In this document: positions 1 to 7,558 of the stretch, in pieces
How the letters are laid out: each line of letters begins with the position of its first letter
Position numbering within the stretch: the first letter of the stretch is position 1
Assembly: GCA_964633145.1 (NCBI GenBank)
Contig: CAZWFE010000006.1
Location: 10,128-74,127, forward strand
DNA: 64,000 nt
Source of the DNA: CAJXSD01 sp964633145
Lineage (GTDB): Bacteria; Pseudomonadota; Alphaproteobacteria; Rhodobacterales; Rhodobacteraceae
Direction: 5' to 3'
Translations under genes and position numbers: made by a program
Notes under the pieces: model-generated
What the model saw: the letters and a program-made list of their open reading frames with translations, nothing else
Told to the model about the DNA's origin: nothing
Databases searched by the model: none

Positions 1-542
1 CGATCACACCCCAACGACGCAATACAATCAACAGCCAGCAGGGCGGATGTTTTGGACTGTGCTATGGCATCGCGAACACGGGCCACGTCATTTTTGATGG
101 ATGTGGATGTATCAACATGTGTGATCAAAACGGCGCGGTAATGATCGCTTGGTTTTTGTGATAGGTGGTCTTGCAACCGTTGCGGATCAATTGGGGTCGT
201 GTCACCGAATTCTAAAATATCGACCTCAATCCCCATCCGGCGCGCCATTTCCGCCCATCCATGCGCAAAGCGCCCCGTTGCCGCGACCAAGATGCGGTCG
301 TCGCGTGTGGCGATGTTTGCCAATGCGGCTTCCCATGCGCCGTGACCGTTGGACATATAGATCGTTGCATAACCGTCGGTTTGGGCCACATGTTTCAGCC
401 GTGGAATAATACGCTGTGTCAGTTCGACCAGTTCACCTTCGTATATATTGGGGGCAGGGCGGTGCATGGCGCGCAAAACGGCCTCGGGCATGACCGAGGG
501 ACCCGGAATTGCAAGATATTCCAAACCTGAAGCAAGTGACAT
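1..542 (-). CDS. Class-V aminotransferase (alanine/serine-glyoxylate type), 3' part outside window
   Basis: The first ~180 residues of a PLP-dependent class-V aminotransferase run off the left edge on the minus strand. The N-terminus contains IPGPSVMPEAVLRAMHRP followed by YMSNGHGAWEAALAN, the pattern of the alanine-glyoxylate/serine-glyoxylate/serine-pyruvate aminotransferase family, which moves amino groups between serine or alanine and glyoxylate or pyruvate. The start ATG (540-542) follows AAGGA in the leader. The PLP-binding lysine lies beyond the window, so substrate specificity (serine-glyoxylate or purine-catabolism ureidoglycine type) cannot be decided. The reading frame is clean over the visible part. 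Confidence 0.85.
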   Translation of the reverse strand, partial: MSLASGLEYLAIPGPSVMPEAVLRAMHRPAPNIYEGELVELTQRIIPRLKHVAQTDGYATIYMSNGHGAWEAALANIATRDDRILVAATGRFAHGWAEMARRMGIEVDILEFGDTTPIDPQRLQDHLSQKPSDHYRAVLITHVDTSTSIKNDVARVRDAIAQSKTSALLAVDCIASLGCD

Positions 543-606
543 AACATATATCCTTAATTACATGCCCTGCATTCAGCACATTGCCCGCCCCATGGTCAAG
601 CCACGA

Positions 607-1044
607 TCAAACAGCGCGTTGCGTGATCCAGACCCCTAGGCCCATTACCGAAAGCCCAAGCGCACGCATCAATGACAACGGCGTGACAGCCGCGCCAAAC
701 AGGCCAAAGTGGTCAATGGTTGCCGCGCTGATCAATTGGCCGATCAGAACGAAAAAAACGGCATTTCCCAAACCAAATTTCGGGGCGATAAAGGTAATCG
801 ATAAAACGTAAAATGCCACCAAAAATCCTGCTAAAAACAGGTGCCGTGGTGCATCGCTGGCGCGCAAAATGGCCTGTGGGCCCGTCACAAGGGATAGAAT
901 TACACAGGTGCTGAACGCGACACTAAACAGGATCGCGGCCGCGACAATCGGCGAGCCGATAAATCGTCCAAGGGCGGCATTCAGCGCAGCCAAAATTGGG
1001 ATACCGATCCCAGCAAATAACATTGTTACGGCATAACTGTTCAT
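607..1044 (-). CDS. Small DMT-superfamily permease (YdcZ/DUF606 type)
   Basis: This 145-residue protein is almost entirely hydrophobic, with about five transmembrane segments and an N-terminus (MNSYAVTMLFAGIGIPILAA) typical of the half-length YdcZ/DUF606 branch of the drug/metabolite transporter superfamily. Such proteins sit in the inner membrane and are thought to act as dimers; substrates are mostly unknown. It lies just upstream of the aminotransferase on the same strand and 24 bp downstream of parE, so co-transcription with either is possible. Family assignment is from hydropathy and sequence style; no substrate is inferred. Confidence 0.75.
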   Translation of the reverse strand: MNSYAVTMLFAGIGIPILAALNAALGRFIGSPIVAAAILFSVAFSTCVILSLVTGPQAILRASDAPRHLFLAGFLVAFYVLSITFIAPKFGLGNAVFFVLIGQLISAATIDHFGLFGAAVTPLSLMRALGLSVMGLGVWITQRAV

Positions 1045-1068
1045 TGCAGGGATCCTTTGAAACTGGGC

Positions 1069-3024
1069 CTAGACGTCCAATTCTTGTACAAAGCGGGCAT
1101 TTTCTTGAATGTACTGGAACCTAAGCTCGGGTTTTTTACCCATTAAACGCTCGACCAGATCCGATGTTTCGCCTGGTTCATCTTCGTCGATTGTGACGCG
1201 GATCAACTTGCGGGTATTCGGGTCCATTGTCGTTTCTTTCAGGTCCTTGGCGTCCATTTCGCCCAAGCCTTTGAACCGCTGGACGTCAATTTTGCCTTTG
1301 CCACCCAGACCCTTGGCCATCCATTCGTCTTTCTCGGCATCACTGGCCACATATAGGCGTTTGGCCCCTTGGGTCAGACGGTACAGTGGTGGGCAGGCAA
1401 GGTATAAATGCCCCTGATCAATCAAGGGACGCATTTGCGTATAGAAAAATGTCATCAGCAAGGCCGCGATATGTGCGCCGTCTACATCGGCATCTGTCAT
1501 GATAATGATTTTATCATAGCGCAGATCATCGACGTTGAATTTTGTCCCCATGGAAACGCCCAAGGCTTCGCACAGGTCGTTGATTTCACTGTTCGATCCC
1601 AGTTTACTGGCGGCTGCCCCTAAGACGTTCAGGATTTTACCCTTTAGCGGCAACAGGGCCTGATTTTCGCGATTGCGCGCGCCCTTGGCCGATCCGCCCG
1701 CACTGTCACCCTCGACGATGAACAATTCGGTGCCTGCGCGGTTTTTGGCGGTGCAGTCTGTCAATTTCCCCGGCAGGCGCAGTTTTTTGGTCGCGGATTT
1801 ACGCTGGGTTTCTTTTTCTTGGCGGCGGCGCATGCGCTCTTCTGCGCGCAAGACCAGAAAATCCAAAATCGCACCGGCGGATTTCGTGTCCGATGCCAAC
1901 CAGTTGTCGAAATGGTCGCGGACCGAATTTTCAACCAAACGCGATGCTTCGTTCGTGGCCAGGCGATCCTTGGTTTGGCCCACGAATTCGGGTTCGCGGA
2001 TGAAACAGCTGACCAAGGCGCAGCCGCCTGTGATCAAATCTTCGCGGGTGATGTCCTTGGCTTTGCGGTTGTTGACGCGTTCGCCATAGGCACGGATCCC
2101 TTTCAGGATTGCGGCCCAAAATCCCGTTTCATGTGTGCCGCCCTCGGGCGTGGGGACAGTGTTACAGTAGGATTGAATGAACCCATCGCGCGATGGGGTC
2201 CAGTTGATGGCCCATTCCACCTTGCCCGGAACGTCAAAGCGTTCCTGAAATTCAACCACGCCAGCAAATGGGCGGTCGGCATAGGTCGATGCCTTGTCCA
2301 ATGTTTCGGACAGGTAATCAGACAGACCGCCGGGGAAATGGAATGTTGCCTCGGTCGGGGTTTCGCCATCATCAATTTCGGATTTCCAGCGAATTTCGAC
2401 GCCAGAAAACAAATACGCCTTGGAGCGAATGGATTTTAACAAGCGGGCGGGTTTGAACCGATGGCTGCCGAAAATATCGGCATCGGCATGAAATGTCACC
2501 GATGTGCCGCGGCGATTGGGGGCGGCGCCCACCTTTTCCACCGGACCCAATGGGACCCCCCGTGAAAATCGTTGTTCATACAGTTCGCGGTTGCGCGCGA
2601 CCTGAACCACCATGCTGTCAGACAGGGCATTGACCACCGATGCGCCAACGCCGTGCAAACCGCCAGAGGTCTGATAGGCTTTGCCGCTGAATTTGCCGCC
2701 TGCGTGCAGGGTGCATAAAATCACCTCAAGCGCCGATTTGTCTGGGAATTTCGGATGCGGATCAATCGGAATGCCGCGCCCATTATCACGCACGGTCAGG
2801 GAATAGTCGGCGTTTAATTCGACCTCGATCCGGTTGGCGTGGCCTGCGACCGCTTCGTCCATCGAGTTATCAAGGATTTCAGCAACCATGTGGTGCAAGG
2901 CGCGTTCATCCGTGCCGCCGATATACATGCCTGGACGTTTGCGTACAGGTTCTAGACCTTCTAACACCTCAATCGAAGAGGCTGAGTAATCGTCAGTGGC
3001 TGCGTTCGCTAGTAAATCATCCAT
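1069..3024 (-). CDS. parE: DNA topoisomerase IV subunit B
   Basis: At 651 residues this is full length for ParE, the ATPase subunit of topoisomerase IV that decatenates daughter chromosomes with ParC. The GHKL ATPase motifs are present in order: LDNSMDEAVAGH near residue 52, DNGRGIPIDPHP near 80 and GGLHGVGASVVNALS near 122. The TOPRIM domain follows, with EGDSAGGSAKGARNR near 440 and TDADVDGAHIAALL near 515. QRFKGLGEMDAKDLKETTMD near the C-terminus is the type-II topoisomerase B signature. ParE rather than GyrB is indicated by the length and absence of the GyrB insert. The start MDDLLANA has only a weak ribosome-binding site. parC is not in the window. Confidence 0.95.
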   Translation of the reverse strand: MDDLLANAATDDYSASSIEVLEGLEPVRKRPGMYIGGTDERALHHMVAEILDNSMDEAVAGHANRIEVELNADYSLTVRDNGRGIPIDPHPKFPDKSALEVILCTLHAGGKFSGKAYQTSGGLHGVGASVVNALSDSMVVQVARNRELYEQRFSRGVPLGPVEKVGAAPNRRGTSVTFHADADIFGSHRFKPARLLKSIRSKAYLFSGVEIRWKSEIDDGETPTEATFHFPGGLSDYLSETLDKASTYADRPFAGVVEFQERFDVPGKVEWAINWTPSRDGFIQSYCNTVPTPEGGTHETGFWAAILKGIRAYGERVNNRKAKDITREDLITGGCALVSCFIREPEFVGQTKDRLATNEASRLVENSVRDHFDNWLASDTKSAGAILDFLVLRAEERMRRRQEKETQRKSATKKLRLPGKLTDCTAKNRAGTELFIVEGDSAGGSAKGARNRENQALLPLKGKILNVLGAAASKLGSNSEINDLCEALGVSMGTKFNVDDLRYDKIIIMTDADVDGAHIAALLMTFFYTQMRPLIDQGHLYLACPPLYRLTQGAKRLYVASDAEKDEWMAKGLGGKGKIDVQRFKGLGEMDAKDLKETTMDPNTRKLIRVTIDEDEPGETSDLVERLMGKKPELRFQYIQENARFVQELDV

Positions 3025-3395
3025 CGGTCTGCTCGCTTCATTTTTGATATTATGGCAGTTTGCGATCCCAAGGGAAAGACCCGAAACGCCGAATCACAGA
3101 TTGATCCTTGGCAAGGCGCAATTTTCAGTTTTGAAAATGATTTCGCCGTGGATTTACAATTTGTCAAACCGTGTATCAATTTTGATAATTTGCAATTTGA
3201 AACTCCACGCTTTTGTCTTGCTAAAATGTATCATGTTAATAGTTTGTAACATATTCATAAAATGGCTGAAATTGACCTAAGTAGCTGAAAATAAATACAT
3301 AAAAATAATTCACACATGCGTGTGGAAATTTGTGGCGGTAAAATCGTGAATAATTCTTGTATTAAGTTTTTGCATCCCGCACACTGAATTCATCA

Positions 3396-3512
3396 CCGGT
3401 AAATGCCAACCAAATCTAACGTGGTTTGCAGGTATCGGTAACAAAGCTTGGCCAATCTTACCCAACCCCATCTTGGCCTTGCTGATCATAAAAATCGTGT
3501 TGCGATTTTTTT
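3396..3512 (+). ncRNA. Possible structured RNA upstream of the CcsR-like element
   Basis: Two hairpins and a terminator-like stem follow each other. Hairpin 1 pairs CCGGTA (3396-3401) with TATCGG (3433-3438), and inside it TGCCAACCA with TGGTTTGCA with one mismatch. Hairpin 2 pairs GGCCAA (3450-3455) with TTGGCC (3473-3478) around a loop holding ACCCAACCCC. AAAATCG (3491-3497) pairs with CGATTTT (3503-3509), followed by T residues to 3512. No clear promoter was found. It may be a separate sRNA, the 5' part of the next one, or chance pairing. Confidence 0.3.
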
Positions 3513-3515
3513 CAA

Positions 3516-3623
3516 TCGTCGCGCTCAGGCAGATATTGCATCCCCCCCCCACTCCCTTCTGCCTGGGCCGACGACATTCTCTCCTCCCTGACTGGCCGCA
3601 TCATTTCATGATGCGGTTTTTTT
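3516..3623 (+). ncRNA. Candidate CcsR/cuckoo-like small RNA with anti-Shine-Dalgarno motifs
   Basis: TCGTCG (3516-3521) plus GCTCAGGCAGA (3523-3533) pair with TCTGCCTGGGC (3558-3568) and CGACGA (3569-3574), a 17-bp stem with one bulged base. Its 24-nt loop is C-rich, with nine consecutive C followed by ACTCCCT. An unpaired stretch then carries CTCCTCCC (3581-3588), and an 8-bp terminator closes the element. The C-rich loop and CUCCUCCC match the character of the alphaproteobacterial CcsR (conserved CCUCCUCCC motif stress-induced RNA)/cuckoo sRNAs. Expression is not shown by sequence; the promoter is unclear. Confidence 0.5.
3596..3623 (+). terminator. Rho-independent terminator of the candidate sRNA
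   Basis: CCGCATCA (3596-3603) pairs perfectly with TGATGCGG (3609-3616) across a TTTCA loop, followed by seven T. It points rightward and stands directly before the MATE gene, where no protein gene precedes it on this strand, which argues that a non-coding transcript ends here. Confidence 0.85.
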
Positions 3624-3658
3624 CTTGTGTATTTTTCTAAATCTGCCTAGATCGATTC

Positions 3659-5056
3659 ATGGGAAAATTTCGTCTAGATCGACAGCAGTTAAAGCAATTG
3701 TTCGCGTTAGGGTTGCCGATCGTGGGCAGCAATATGGCCATGATGATTATCGGTATTACCGATACTGTGATGATGGGGTGGTATTCGATTCCCGACTTGG
3801 CGGCGTTGATTTTGGGGACGACGTTTTTCTTTAACTTTATTATTTTCGGATCTGGCTTTGCCTTTGCCACTGTGCCGTTGGTGGCCAGTGCTTCGGCCAA
3901 ATCCGACACCACAACCATCCGCCGCGTGACGCGCATGGCGCTGTGGCTGTCGATTGGGTTTGGCGCGTTGATTACCCCTGTATTCCTATACGTGGATCGT
4001 ATTTTGATTTTTCTGGGGCAGGATCCTGAAATTTCTGTATTGGCGCTGAATTATCTGGCGATTTCTGGTTTTGCTTTGGTCCCGATGCTGTGGGCCACCG
4101 TATTCAAGAGTTATCTGTCGGGTATGGAGCTGACTAAAATCGCCCTATGGATCACGCTGGTGGCGGCAGTGTCGAATGGGGTGCTGAATTATATTTTCAT
4201 CTTTGGCAAGTTTGGGATGCCAGAAATGGGCGTACGTGGGGCGGCGATTTCGTCATTGTTGTCCCATCTGTTTCAGGCGCTTGCCTTTACCGTATATGCG
4301 TTGCGCAAATTCCCCGAACATCAAATCTTGGTTCGATTTTACAAACCTGATTGGGGCGCATTACGGCAGGTTGCCAAAATGGGATTGCCGATCGGCACAT
4401 CCACCTTGGCCGAGGTTGGGTTGTTTTCTGCAGCATCATTTTTGATGGGTTGGGTCGGTGTCATTGAATTGGCCGCGCATGGAATTGCGCTACAGGTGGC
4501 CAGCCTGACGTTCATGGCCCATCTGGGGTTGGCAAGCGCCGCGACCATTTTGGCGGGCAAAGCCTATGGCCGCGAGGATTTGGCCGAATTGCGCAGTGGT
4601 TCCATTGCTGCGGCTGTCATGATCTTGTTGTGGTCAGTTATTACATCGACAATTTTTGTTGTCTTTGGCGCGCCCATCGTCAGCCTGTTTTTGGATATCA
4701 ATGAACCTGCGCGCGATCAGATCATTTCCTATGGGGTGGTGCTGTTGATTGTTGCGGCCTTGTTCCAATTCGTGGACGGGATCCAAGTGCTTGCGATCAG
4801 CCTGCTGCGTGGGATACATGATACGGCCGTTCCTATGTATATCACCATTGTCAGTTATTGGGCGATTGGTTTGCCGGTGGCCTATATCCTAGGGTTTGTG
4901 GTCAATTGGCAGGGGGTTGGCGTTTGGCTGGGGCTGACCAGTGCGCTGGCCTGCGCTGCGGTGGCGATGACATGGCGCTATCGGTCATTGCTGGCAAAGC
5001 TAGAGGGCAAATTTGCCCCCCAGAAAAACGATGCCGCAGAATCAGCTGTCGGTTAA
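3659..5056 (+). CDS. MATE family efflux transporter
   Basis: A 465-residue inner-membrane protein with twelve predicted hydrophobic segments and the two-fold repeat typical of MATE (NorM/DinF) exporters, which expel organic cations and drugs in exchange for Na+ or H+. The opening FALGLPIVGSNMAMMIIGIT and the second-half GLPIGTSTLAEVGLFSAASF are family-typical. No Shine-Dalgarno sequence precedes the ATG: the 35 bp between the upstream terminator and the start hold only AT-rich sequence, so the message may be leaderless or nearly so. The 3' end overlaps the convergent aminotransferase by 15 bp. Substrate unknown. Confidence 0.9.
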   Translation: MGKFRLDRQQLKQLFALGLPIVGSNMAMMIIGITDTVMMGWYSIPDLAALILGTTFFFNFIIFGSGFAFATVPLVASASAKSDTTTIRRVTRMALWLSIGFGALITPVFLYVDRILIFLGQDPEISVLALNYLAISGFALVPMLWATVFKSYLSGMELTKIALWITLVAAVSNGVLNYIFIFGKFGMPEMGVRGAAISSLLSHLFQALAFTVYALRKFPEHQILVRFYKPDWGALRQVAKMGLPIGTSTLAEVGLFSAASFLMGWVGVIELAAHGIALQVASLTFMAHLGLASAATILAGKAYGREDLAELRSGSIAAAVMILLWSVITSTIFVVFGAPIVSLFLDINEPARDQIISYGVVLLIVAALFQFVDGIQVLAISLLRGIHDTAVPMYITIVSYWAIGLPVAYILGFVVNWQGVGVWLGLTSALACAAVAMTWRYRSLLAKLEGKFAPQKNDAAESAVG

Positions 5057-6247
5057 TCCTGCACAAAATGCAGAAATGCGATCACAGGCTTGGTTCAGGT
5101 TTTCATCAGATGTGGCATAGCTGATGCGGAAATTCGGCGACAGGCCAAAGGCCGCCCCAAACACGGCCGCTACACCGTTTTCTTCTAGCAAAGCCATGCA
5201 GAAATCTTGGTCATTCGTGATTTTACGGCCGCCTGCGCTGGTTTTGCCCATCAATGGCGCAATCGAGGGATAGGCGTAAAATGCGCCCTCGGGCATGGGG
5301 CAACTGATACCATCAATGGCGTTCAGCCGCGACACAACCAAATTCCGTCGCCGCACAAAGCTGGCGTTATTTTCGGCCAGAAAATCAGTGGGTCCCGTTA
5401 ACGCAGCAATGGTGGCATGTTGCGAAATGGTGCAGGGGTTTGATGTGCTTTGACTTTGGATTTGGCGCATGGCGGTGATAATTTCAACGGGACCGCCTGC
5501 ATATCCAATCCGCCAGCCTGTCATGGCATAGGCTTTGGACACGCCATTACAGGTCAATGTGCGATCATACAGCTTTGGTTCGACCTGCGCAGGTGTGGCA
5601 AATTCGAAATCATCATAGGACAAATGTTCATACATATCGTCAGACATGACATAGACATTCGGCGCATCCACCAAAACATCTGTCAGGCGTTTTAGTTCAT
5701 CCCAAGTATATCCAGCACCCGTTGGATTTGATGGGCTGTTGAAAATGAACCACTTGGTTTTGGGGGTAATTGCCGCCCGTAATGCGTCGGGTTGTAATTT
5801 ATAATTATCCTCGGGGCTGGTGGGGACAATCACGGGGGTGCCGCCCGCCAACTGGACCATATCGGGATAGGATACCCAGTAGGGGGCCGGTATGATGACC
5901 TCATCCCCTGGATTGATGGTTGCCAGCAGTGCGTTAAACAAAATTTGCTTGCCGCCCGTGCCGACCGAAATTTGGTTGGGTTCGTACCGCAGGCCGTTTT
6001 CACGTGCGAATTTATCGCAAATCACCTGTTTCAATGCGGGCATACCATCGGGGGCCGTGTATTTTGTGTGACCTGCCGTAATGGCAGAAATTGCAGCGGC
6101 TTTGATGTGGTCAGGCGTGTCGAAATCTGGCTCGCCCGCGCTTAGGCTGATAACATCGCGGTTTTCCTGTTGCATTTGCGCGGCCAGTGCCGACATCGCA
6201 ATAGTAGGAGAAGGTTTGAACCGGCTAAGTGCGTCGGAAAGTTTCAT
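5042..6247 (-). CDS. aspC: Aspartate aminotransferase (class I, PLP)
   Basis: This 401-residue cytosolic enzyme belongs to aminotransferase subgroup Ib and should interconvert aspartate/2-oxoglutarate and oxaloacetate/glutamate. Visible landmarks are SLSAGEPDFDTPDH (residues 34-47), the PYW of the substrate pocket (122-124), NSPSNPTGAGY (170-180) and the PLP lysine K238 in NGVSKAYAMTGWRIGYAGG. Length is normal. It is a single gene, divergent from the XRE regulator 86 bp away and overlapping the MATE gene tail by 15 bp. Some members also transaminate prephenate; that cannot be excluded here. Confidence 0.92.
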   Translation of the reverse strand: MKLSDALSRFKPSPTIAMSALAAQMQQENRDVISLSAGEPDFDTPDHIKAAAISAITAGHTKYTAPDGMPALKQVICDKFARENGLRYEPNQISVGTGGKQILFNALLATINPGDEVIIPAPYWVSYPDMVQLAGGTPVIVPTSPEDNYKLQPDALRAAITPKTKWFIFNSPSNPTGAGYTWDELKRLTDVLVDAPNVYVMSDDMYEHLSYDDFEFATPAQVEPKLYDRTLTCNGVSKAYAMTGWRIGYAGGPVEIITAMRQIQSQSTSNPCTISQHATIAALTGPTDFLAENNASFVRRRNLVVSRLNAIDGISCPMPEGAFYAYPSIAPLMGKTSAGGRKITNDQDFCMALLEENGVAAVFGAAFGLSPNFRISYATSDENLNQACDRISAFCAGLTDS

Positions 6248-6333
6248 GAGTCGCCCCGATTTGATAATCTTGTCCGAATGTCATAGGCTGGTTATGTGAA
6301 TATCACAATAAATTTTGAAATTGAAAGAGTGTA

Positions 6334-6729
6334 ATGTCAGATCAAGATATCGATTGGTACGGACCCGAAACATCAACCTTTGGCGACCGTTTGGCGGCAG
6401 CGCGTGAAAACGCTGGAATGACGCAACAAAAACTGGCGCGCCGGTTGGGGGTGCGCACGGCGACGTTAGAGGGCTGGGAAAATGATGTATCTGAGCCACG
6501 GGCCAATAAATTAACGATGTTGTCGGGAATTTTGAATGTATCGCTGCCGTGGTTATTGACGGGGCAGGGCGAAGGTATAGAACATCCAGATGACAAAACC
6601 ACATTGTCCCCTGAAGTTGGTCAGATGCTGATGGAGATCCGCGATCTAAAGGCATCGATGATTACATCGGCCGAACAGTTGGGGCGTTTGGAAAAGAAAT
6701 TGCGCCTGACGCTAAAGGAAAATACATGA
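6334..6729 (+). CDS. XRE-family helix-turn-helix regulator
   Basis: A 131-residue protein with a Cro/CI-type helix-turn-helix at about residues 16-70 (FGDRLAAARENAGMTQQKLA, then RLGVRTATLEGWENDVSEPR). The C-terminal part (residues 90-130) is charged and helical, suited to dimerisation. Its stop overlaps the ATG of sdhE by 4 bp (ATGA), so the two are translationally coupled. Target genes are unknown. The conserved pairing with sdhE suggests, but does not show, a link to respiratory complex assembly. Confidence 0.85.
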   Translation: MSDQDIDWYGPETSTFGDRLAAARENAGMTQQKLARRLGVRTATLEGWENDVSEPRANKLTMLSGILNVSLPWLLTGQGEGIEHPDDKTTLSPEVGQMLMEIRDLKASMITSAEQLGRLEKKLRLTLKENT

Positions 6730-7004
6730 CCGAATTGCTGGAACATAAACGCAAGCGATTGAAAATGCGCTCGATGCGCCGCGGTATCAAAGAAATGGAT
6801 ATGATCCTGATCCGCTTTAGCGACCTGTTCCTTGATGAAATGTCTGATGCTGAATTGGACCATTATGATCTGTTTTTGCTGGAAAACGATCAGGACCTTT
6901 ATCAATGGTGTTCAGGCCAGGCCAATGCCGACCCTGCGTTTCAGGATTTGGTTCAAAAAATCCGCGACATGATTAAAACCGAAAACGGTTTAGCACCTGT
7001 TTAA
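6726..7004 (+). CDS. sdhE: Succinate dehydrogenase flavinylation factor SdhE
   Basis: This 92-residue protein is of the SdhE/SDHAF2 (DUF339) family, which helps attach FAD covalently to the SdhA flavoprotein of complex II. The family's hallmark RGxxE appears in MRRGIKEMDMIL (residues 18-29), followed by the expected acidic helical bundle (FLDEMSDAELDHYDLFLLE) and DQDLYQW. Length fits the family. It is cotranslated with the XRE gene in front. sdhABCD themselves are not in the window. Confidence 0.9.
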   Translation: MTELLEHKRKRLKMRSMRRGIKEMDMILIRFSDLFLDEMSDAELDHYDLFLLENDQDLYQWCSGQANADPAFQDLVQKIRDMIKTENGLAPV

Positions 7005-7013
7005 CGGAATATT

Positions 7014-7060
7014 CGCAAATTTGCGTCACCTTGGCTGAAAATGTTCAGTAAAGGTGACGC
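7014..7060 (+). promoter_or_regulatory. Overlapping palindromes covering the leader and RBS of the MarR regulator
   Basis: The leader is almost all dyad. CGCAAATTTGCG (7014-7025) is a perfect 12-bp palindrome. GCGTCACCTT (7023-7032) pairs perfectly with AAGGTGACGC (7051-7060), and inside it CTGAA (7035-7039) pairs with TTCAG (7044-7048). The 3' arm contains the AAGGTG ribosome-binding site and ends one base before the ATG at 7061. As DNA this could be a MarR operator; as RNA it would bury the ribosome-binding site. Confidence 0.65.
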
Positions 7061-7558
7061 ATGAATGATTTAACCCGATTTGATGTAACCGATCCCCCCA
7101 TGGCGCTTGGGCTGTATTTGGACAGTATGGCCTTGGTCGAACGTTTGCATCGTTTGTTGTTGGATGTGATCAAGGATGAATTCGAACGCTTGGGCGTTTT
7201 GGAAATTAATCCTGTACAGGCATTGTTGTTGTTCAATGTCGGTGAAAAAGAAGTGACCGCAGGCGAATTAAAATCGCGCGGCTATTATCAAGGCAGCAAC
7301 GTCAGTTATAATCTGAAAAAATTGGTGGATCTGGGCTATATGCACCACCAACGATGTGAAATTGACCGGCGCAGCGTGCGCGTGAAATTGACACCCAAGG
7401 GACGCGAGGTTCAGGCCATTATGAAAAACCTGTTTCGCCAGCATGGTGAAAAAATGCAGTCGGTTCAGGGCCTAGATGCAGCTACGGTGATGGAAACCAC
7501 CAAAACCTTGGCGCGGCTGGAACGATTTTGGACAGAACAAATCCGCTATATTTATTGA
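7061..7558 (+). CDS. MarR-family winged-helix regulator (LdtR-like)
   Basis: A 165-residue MarR-type regulator. The winged helix spans roughly residues 55-125, with LNVGEKEVTAGEL-like helix, the recognition helix in RGYYQGSNVSYNLKKLVDLGY, and the wing DRRSVRVKLTPKGREVQ. The sequence around RGYYQGSNVSYNLKKL resembles the alphaproteobacterial LdtR group, which controls cell-wall L,D-transpeptidase genes in rhizobia and Liberibacter; that role is only an analogy. Its leader is a nested inverted repeat, compatible with autoregulation. The 3' end overlaps the convergent DUF1194 gene by 7 bp. Confidence 0.85.
   Translation: MNDLTRFDVTDPPMALGLYLDSMALVERLHRLLLDVIKDEFERLGVLEINPVQALLLFNVGEKEVTAGELKSRGYYQGSNVSYNLKKLVDLGYMHHQRCEIDRRSVRVKLTPKGREVQAIMKNLFRQHGEKMQSVQGLDAATVMETTKTLARLERFWTEQIRYIY

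Larger units (their letters stand above)
3025..3658. other. 634-bp intergenic region, AT-rich then structured
   Basis: This region separates divergent parE and the MATE gene. Positions 3025-3330 are AT-rich with no convincing ORF and presumably carry the parE promoter. Positions 3396-3512 hold two hairpins and a weak terminator; 3516-3623 hold a strongly structured C-rich element ending in a good terminator (separate entries). The short ORFs here lack ribosome-binding sites and protein-like composition. Confidence 0.7.

Noticed and set aside
1819..2439. 206-codon ORF antisense to parE
   Set aside because: Lies wholly within parE, which has all topoisomerase motifs; cysteine/arginine-rich shadow composition.
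3310..3552. 80-codon minus-strand ORF in the parE-MATE gap
   Set aside because: Starts in the C-run, no ribosome-binding site, and overlaps stable RNA structures that explain the sequence better.
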